From an uncultured Mitsuokella sp. (GTDB lineage Bacteria; Bacillota; Negativicutes; Selenomonadales; Selenomonadaceae), in NCBI GenBank assembly GCA_945873115.1, contig CAMCBT010000014.1, forward strand, positions 1 to 38,543: 38,543 nucleotides of DNA. The letters run 5' to 3'. Every line of letters begins with the position of its first letter. Position 1 is the first letter of the stretch. Below the pieces are notes generated by a model, which was not told where the DNA came from, searched no databases, and saw only the letters and a list, made by a program, of their open reading frames with translations. The translations under genes and the position numbers were made by a program. This document shows, piece after piece, positions 34,247-38,543 of the stretch.

Positions 34247-36217
34247 CTAGGGGGTGAAGGTGACGGTCACCGTCGTCCCCTTGTCCACAAGTGTATTGGC
34301 TGCGATGCTCTGCTCGCTTGCGATGCCGGATCCGGCGCTCTCAAAGCCCAGGCCCCGATCCGCCGCTAGCTTCGCCGCCTCCCGCAGGCTCTTGCCCACG
34401 AAGTCCGGCACCACCACCTTGCCATCGGGCACCTCCCCCGTGTAGGTGCGCTTTGGGCTCTCCTGCTTCTTCGGGGGTTCGAGGCCGGCGAAGGGGTCGC
34501 TGGTGGGCTCGATGCGCATGTGACGGAAGAGCTGGCTGAAGATGCGGGACGCCACCGGCGCCGCAATCTGGCCGCCGTAGTAGTCGCCGCTTCTCGGGTC
34601 GTCGATGATGACAAGAACCGTTACCTTCGGATCCTCCACCGGGGCGAAGCCGCAGAAGGAGGCGATGTAGCGGCCCTCCATGTAGCCCGCGCCGTTTTCC
34701 CGGATTTTCTGGGCCGTGCCCGTCTTGCCGGCGATGCGGTAGCCCCTGACAGCCGCCTTCCTGCCACCGCCGGAGGCGACCACCTGCTCCAGAAGGCCCA
34801 CGAGGGTCTTGTCCGTGGCGGAGTCCAGCGCCCGGCGCACCTCCTGCTTTTCCCTCTGCTCGTAGATGGAACCGTCCGCATTTTTGACGGTCTTGACGAT
34901 GTGGGGCTTCAAGAGGATGCCGTCGTTAGCGATGGCAGAGACGGCGGTGATGAGCTGCAGGGGCGTCACCGCGATGCTCTGGCCGATGGACATGGTGGCG
35001 ATATCCGAGTCCCGCATGTCGTCGGGATTGAAGAGGATGCCCGCCTCCTCACCGGGCAGGTAGATGCCCGTAGGCTCTCCGAAGCCGAATTTCTTCGCGT
35101 ACTCCGTGAGGCGCTCTGCCCCGAGGCGAAGGCCCACCTGGGCAAAGCCCGTGTTGAGGGACTCCTTCACCACATCGGTGAAGGTCACGGTACCGAAGCT
35201 GGTGCCGCTCCAGTTCTGGATGCGGCGGCCGGAGACCATGACGTAGCCCGGGTCCACAAAGACCTGGTTCGGCGTGACCACCTTTTCCTCCAGGGCCGCG
35301 CCGGCCACCACGGACTTGAAGGTGGAGCCTGGCTCATAGACCATGGAGACGGCCCGATTCTTCCAGACCTCCGGGCTGTAGTCGCCGAACTTGTTCGGAT
35401 TGTAGGAGGGGCGCGACGCCATGGCCAGCACCTCCCCCGTCTTCGGGTCCATGACGATGCAGGTGATGCCCGCGGGATTCGTCTCCGCCACCGCCCGGTC
35501 GAGCTCCTGCTCCACGATGAACTGGATCTGGCTGTCTATAGTGAGCTCCACGCTCTTGCAGAACTCGCCCCCGTGATCCCGACGGCTGGAGAAGATGGAG
35601 TCCAGGATGGGCCGGCTCTGGCGGTCCGTCGTCAGGAATTTCTCCTTGACCTCCCCCTTCAGCAGGCTGTCCATGGCCTGCTCCACCCCGTCGAGGCCCT
35701 TGTCATCCGTGCCCACGAAGCCCAGCACATTGGCCGCCAGGGCGTCATTGGGGTAGTAGCGCTTCGCCTCATCCCGGAAGCCCAGGCAGTCGCCGTATTT
35801 CTTCTCCCGGATGAGCTTCTTGACCGCCTCGTACTCGGTGTTTTCCATGCGGCGCTTCACCCAGACGAAGCCGCCCCCCACGTCGATATCGCTTTTTACG
35901 GCCTCCTCCGTCATGCCGAGGAGCGGCGCGAGATCGGCGGCGAGCTCATCGGCATCCTTCACGTGGTTCGGATCCACGTAGAGGGATTTCGTCATGGTGG
36001 AGACGGCGAGCTCCCGGCCATTACGGTCCGTGATGGCACCCCGAGGGGACTGGATGATGAAGTCCACCCCCACCTGCTGACGCATGCGCTCCCCCAGCTC
36101 CGAGCCCTGGACGATTTGGAGCCAGGCGTAGCGCAGGATGATGACAAGGAAAAGCACCAGGAGAAAGGCCGCCATAAAGACGATATTGCGCTGGACTCTT
36201 CTATGCGTCCGTATCAT
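34247..36217 (-). CDS. Class B penicillin-binding protein (SpoVD/FtsI-like) with C-terminal PASTA domain
   Basis: A 656-residue transpeptidase that cross-links peptidoglycan. Residues 1-12 are cytoplasmic, 13-31 a membrane anchor, then the dimerisation domain (SPRGAITDRNGRELA). The three transpeptidase motifs are Ser298-x-x-Lys301 in EPGSTFK, Ser353-Leu-Asn355 and Lys498-Thr-Gly in AGKTGTAQ. A single PASTA repeat occupies about residues 590-656 (VVVPDFVGKSLREAAKLAADRG). PASTA-bearing class B PBPs in Firmicutes act in division (PBP2x) or the spore cortex (SpoVD). It sits outside a division (dcw) cluster, in an operon with telA and xpaC, so I leave the symbol blank. Its ATG overlaps telA by 4 bases. 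Confidence 0.93.
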   Translation of the reverse strand: MIRTHRRVQRNIVFMAAFLLVLFLVIILRYAWLQIVQGSELGERMRQQVGVDFIIQSPRGAITDRNGRELAVSTMTKSLYVDPNHVKDADELAADLAPLLGMTEEAVKSDIDVGGGFVWVKRRMENTEYEAVKKLIREKKYGDCLGFRDEAKRYYPNDALAANVLGFVGTDDKGLDGVEQAMDSLLKGEVKEKFLTTDRQSRPILDSIFSSRRDHGGEFCKSVELTIDSQIQFIVEQELDRAVAETNPAGITCIVMDPKTGEVLAMASRPSYNPNKFGDYSPEVWKNRAVSMVYEPGSTFKSVVAGAALEEKVVTPNQVFVDPGYVMVSGRRIQNWSGTSFGTVTFTDVVKESLNTGFAQVGLRLGAERLTEYAKKFGFGEPTGIYLPGEEAGILFNPDDMRDSDIATMSIGQSIAVTPLQLITAVSAIANDGILLKPHIVKTVKNADGSIYEQREKQEVRRALDSATDKTLVGLLEQVVASGGGRKAAVRGYRIAGKTGTAQKIRENGAGYMEGRYIASFCGFAPVEDPKVTVLVIIDDPRSGDYYGGQIAAPVASRIFSQLFRHMRIEPTSDPFAGLEPPKKQESPKRTYTGEVPDGKVVVPDFVGKSLREAAKLAADRGLGFESAGSGIASEQSIAANTLVDKGTTVTVTFTP

Positions 36218-37359
36218 GACGCCGTGCCCTGGCTGCGACTGCTATGGGCGAGGAGCGTATCCCGGAGCTTTCCTTCGATGGCGACGAGCTCCTTTTCTGC
36301 CGCCTGGCGCTTCGCCCGGCCCTCCTGCTGGATGCGTACCGTCTCCTCAATGGTGTGGATGAGCTTTTCATTGACCCGGCGGACCGTCTCGATGTCCACC
36401 ACGCCCCGCTCGTTTTCCTTTGCCACCCCGATGGAGTTCTGCTCCAAAAGCTCCGCATTGCGCTTCAGGAGGTCATTCGTCGCGTCATTTACTCTCTTCT
36501 GCATTGCCAGCACCTCTGCCTGGGCCTGGAGGCCGAGGGCGATGACGAGCTGGTTCTTCCAAAGGGGAATGGTCTGGTAGATGGCCGTCTGGACCCGATC
36601 GATGAGGGCCTTGTCGTTGTTCTGGATCAGGCGGATCTGGGGGGCCGTCTGGATGGCGATGGTCTTGCTGATCTTGAGGTCGTGGACCTTCTTCTCGAAG
36701 CGGTCCACCGCTGCGGCGTAGTCGGAGACCACCTGCACCGCCATGGGGTCATTCTTGGCGGCGGCCTCCGCCTGAAGCCTCGGGAGCGTCACCTCCCGAA
36801 GCTCCTTTATCTTCTCCTCGCCGGCCCTTATGTAGAGCTCCAGATCCTTGAAGTAGGAGACGTTCTCCTGGTAGAGCTTGTCGAAGCGCACCACGTCCTT
36901 CATCATGCGGAGGCGGGACTGCTCGAGGGCGCCTGCGATGCGGTCCACCTGGACGGAGAGCTTGTCATAGCCCTGCTTCATGTCCTCGGCCTTTCTCACC
37001 AGGGAGCCCACGATGGGGATTTTCGATAAAAAGCTCTCGCCACTGCCGTCGAATTTCTTCACCTCTGTCACGAGACCCGAGAGAAGCTGGCCCGCCTCCC
37101 CCGCATCCTTCGTGCGGACCTCAGAGAGGATGCTCTCGGAGAAGTCGGCGATTCTTTTCTGGGCCGGGGCCCCGTAGGAAAGGACCGACTCGCTATTCGT
37201 GAGGTCGATGTCCTCCTTTAGCTTCGCCACCTTCCCCCGCTCCTCCTCGGAAAGGGTGGAAAGCGCCTCCTCCACGGGGACGAGGGAGGCCTCCTCCTTC
37301 GGCGTCTCCGCCTCGCTCTTCTTTGCCTTCATCAGGTCCTCAAGACTTACCTCTGCCAT
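36214..37359 (-). CDS. TelA/KlaA family protein (toxic anion resistance)
   Basis: A 381-residue soluble, mostly helical and probably coiled-coil protein of the TelA family. Recognisable stretches are the variable acidic N terminus, then FLSKIPIVGSLV, the long central helix with RLRMMKDVVRFDKLYQ, ISKTIAIQTAPQIRLIQ and KNQLVIALGLQAQAEVL. Members are associated with tellurite or antimicrobial stress resistance; in Bacillus subtilis the homologue YaaN lies next to XpaC, as here. Its direct function is not known. It is 30 bases after xpaC and overlaps the PBP gene by 4 bases. Confidence 0.9.
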   Translation of the reverse strand: MAEVSLEDLMKAKKSEAETPKEEASLVPVEEALSTLSEEERGKVAKLKEDIDLTNSESVLSYGAPAQKRIADFSESILSEVRTKDAGEAGQLLSGLVTEVKKFDGSGESFLSKIPIVGSLVRKAEDMKQGYDKLSVQVDRIAGALEQSRLRMMKDVVRFDKLYQENVSYFKDLELYIRAGEEKIKELREVTLPRLQAEAAAKNDPMAVQVVSDYAAAVDRFEKKVHDLKISKTIAIQTAPQIRLIQNNDKALIDRVQTAIYQTIPLWKNQLVIALGLQAQAEVLAMQKRVNDATNDLLKRNAELLEQNSIGVAKENERGVVDIETVRRVNEKLIHTIEETVRIQQEGRAKRQAAEKELVAIEGKLRDTLLAHSSRSQGTAS

Positions 37360-37389
37360 ACTCTGCTCCTTTTCTCACACGCCGCGAAC

Positions 37390-38403
37390 TCAGCCGCGCA
37401 TATATCCTCGATAATAATCCGTGACCGGCATGACGAGATAGCGTATCCCCTCGATGATGCCCACAAAGGTCGGAATCGACGACCAGAAAAAACCGGCATA
37501 GACGAGCCCCAGTGCCGTCTGCCCCCGATAGAAGCGATGGGCGCCGAAGGTGCCAAGGAAAATCGCCAAGAGCCCGCATATCACCTTGTCCTTGATAATG
37601 CGGGAGCGCATCTCTTCAGGAAGGCCGATTCCCTGCTCGAATATGGTTGCTCGGCTCTCCTTCGGCCGGATTTTCCGCCCGCCTCGGTTGACAGGCGGCC
37701 CTGCCGGACTCTCTTTGGAATCTTCCTCCGCCGGCTCCTCCTGCGTCACGACGGCAAAATCCTCCGTGTCCAGGGCTCCATCTGCCTTCATGGTCTCCTT
37801 CAGCACGTCGATCTCCGCATCCACATCGAGAAGCTTCGTGTGGAGGAGCCGGGAGAACTCCGCCTCATAGGCCTCATCGAAGGAGAAGAGAGCCGCCTTG
37901 ATACGCTTCCTTGTCTCTGCCACCTTGCCGCCCGTGACACCCGTCGTCTCCAGCTCCCGGTACTCCTCCACAAGGCTTGCCGCCCTGTCCTGGTAGGTTT
38001 CGGCAAAGCGCCTTGCTTGAGGGATGAACTTTGGATGCGCCGATAAATAGGCAAACATCCGCAGGGCAATGTCCTGCATCTTGTCAAGCTGGACGCAGAG
38101 CTCCGTATCCTGCAGCTCCTTTCGCACCGCCTCAATGCGGCGGTAGTCCTCCCGTGCCTTCTCAAAAATAGCCTGGGCAAGCTCTGCCTGCTCCTTTGAG
38201 AGCTCCTTCCCCAAATCAAGCGAGGGAATCGTTTCCTTTTTCCGATGGGTAAAGCCATAGATGCCAAAGCCGGCCAGGGCAAGCCCCAGGACTAATATGC
38301 CGCCACCGGCCGCAATATGGCCGCGCAACAGGCCGCCAAAGCCCACGAGCAGCGCAAAAGCGCCTCCCACACAGGAAACAAGATTTCGCATAAATCCAAA
38401 CAA
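37390..38403 (-). CDS. XpaC-like protein with C-terminal TM2 domain
   Basis: A 337-residue membrane protein of the XpaC (5-bromo-4-chloroindolyl phosphate hydrolysis) family. It has two N-terminal hydrophobic helices (about residues 6-48), a helical cytosolic XpaC domain, a disordered acidic linker with PAEEDSKESPAGPP, and a C-terminal TM2 domain: KVICGLLAIFLGTFGAHRFYRG then a second helix. The start is TTG at 38403, with AAAAGGAGG eight bases upstream; the ATG at 38442 lies within the -10 box and can be ruled out. It is the first gene of the operon with telA, the PBP and an aminopeptidase. Fusion of TM2 to XpaC is noteworthy. Its substrate, if any, is unknown. Confidence 0.82.
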   Translation of the reverse strand: MFGFMRNLVSCVGGAFALLVGFGGLLRGHIAAGGGILVLGLALAGFGIYGFTHRKKETIPSLDLGKELSKEQAELAQAIFEKAREDYRRIEAVRKELQDTELCVQLDKMQDIALRMFAYLSAHPKFIPQARRFAETYQDRAASLVEEYRELETTGVTGGKVAETRKRIKAALFSFDEAYEAEFSRLLHTKLLDVDAEIDVLKETMKADGALDTEDFAVVTQEEPAEEDSKESPAGPPVNRGGRKIRPKESRATIFEQGIGLPEEMRSRIIKDKVICGLLAIFLGTFGAHRFYRGQTALGLVYAGFFWSSIPTFVGIIEGIRYLVMPVTDYYRGYMRG

Positions 38404-38440
38404 AGGCAGCGCCTCCTTTTCTCCGCAATATTCTACTGCC

Positions 38441-38449
38441 ATTATACCA
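38441..38449 (-). promoter_or_regulatory. Extended -10 promoter of the xpaC operon
   Basis: TATAAT (38446-38441) preceded by TGG on the minus strand. There is no good -35 box (TGGCAC at the 17-base distance). The transcript start would lie about 30 bases before the TTG start. The remaining 38450-38543 carries an inverted repeat CGCACAA/TTGTGCG and no gene. Confidence 0.7.
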
Positions 38450-38543
38450 AACAACAACACGCCGTGCCACTAGGAGTGTTTTTTCTACGCAAACTACACG
38501 CACAAACGTCCACTTGCGGGTCTTGTGCGCCGCCCTTGCAAGA

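Overview
This window is a 38.5-kb, GC-rich chromosomal segment in which nearly every base is coding. The gene set points to an anaerobic Firmicute of the Negativicutes, and a Selenomonas/Mitsuokella-like organism is my best guess. The reasons are a ferredoxin-linked 2-oxoacid oxidoreductase, a butanol-dehydrogenase-type alcohol dehydrogenase, a SCIFF peptide with its radical SAM maturase, a SpoIVB-S55-type protein, a SpoVD-like PASTA PBP and the GGGtGRT/NifU-like pair. The taxonomic call is inference; there is no rRNA in the window. No tRNA, CRISPR array or prophage was seen.

Layout, left to right. (1) 15-3568, minus strand: a malic enzyme, then a ClC chloride/proton exchanger translationally coupled to a PHP-family phosphatase. 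(2) 3733-13725, minus: one long unit for urea import and hydrolysis, urtABCDE-ureABC-ureEFGD. It is preceded by a consensus sigma-70 promoter and a leader with a strong intrinsic terminator that can be replaced by a small 5' hairpin. Two lesions or insertions sit inside this unit: an in-frame TGA near the 5' end of urtC, and a 150-bp MITE-like element with a 6-bp target duplication between ureF and ureG. (3) 13911-16920, minus: a four-gene ferredoxin-dependent 2-oxoacid oxidoreductase operon (korDABC-like) followed by a small unknown gene. (4) 17144-18328, plus: an iron-type alcohol dehydrogenase, transcribed divergently from the kor operon. (5) 18497-21879, minus: a secreted SpoIVB-S55-type protein and murA.

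(6) 22216-28738, minus: a glycolytic operon gap-pgk-tpiA-gpmI that runs on, without a visible terminator, into a NifU-like scaffold protein and a GGGtGRT-family protein of unknown function. (7) 29015-30628, minus: a SCIFF (six cysteines) ribosomal peptide precursor of 46 residues and its radical SAM/SPASM maturase, separated by an intrinsic terminator that would make precursor message exceed maturase message. (8) 30717-32894: a proline-rich single-pass membrane protein of unknown function (minus), and divergently a LUD-domain protein with a beta-carbonic anhydrase (plus). (9) 32959-38403, minus: xpaC-telA-PBP(PASTA)-M18 aminopeptidase, a cell-envelope operon from an extended -10 promoter.

How the parts connect: UrtABCDE would import urea at low concentration, UreABC with UreEFGD would split it to ammonia and carbamate/CO2, and the leader structures suggest the whole unit is controlled by regulated transcription termination. 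The kor, malic enzyme, glycolytic and alcohol dehydrogenase genes form a fermentative carbon core. The most interesting items for follow-up are the urt leader, the urtC nonsense codon, the MITE in the urease operon, and the glycolysis-linked GGGtGRT/NifU-like pair.
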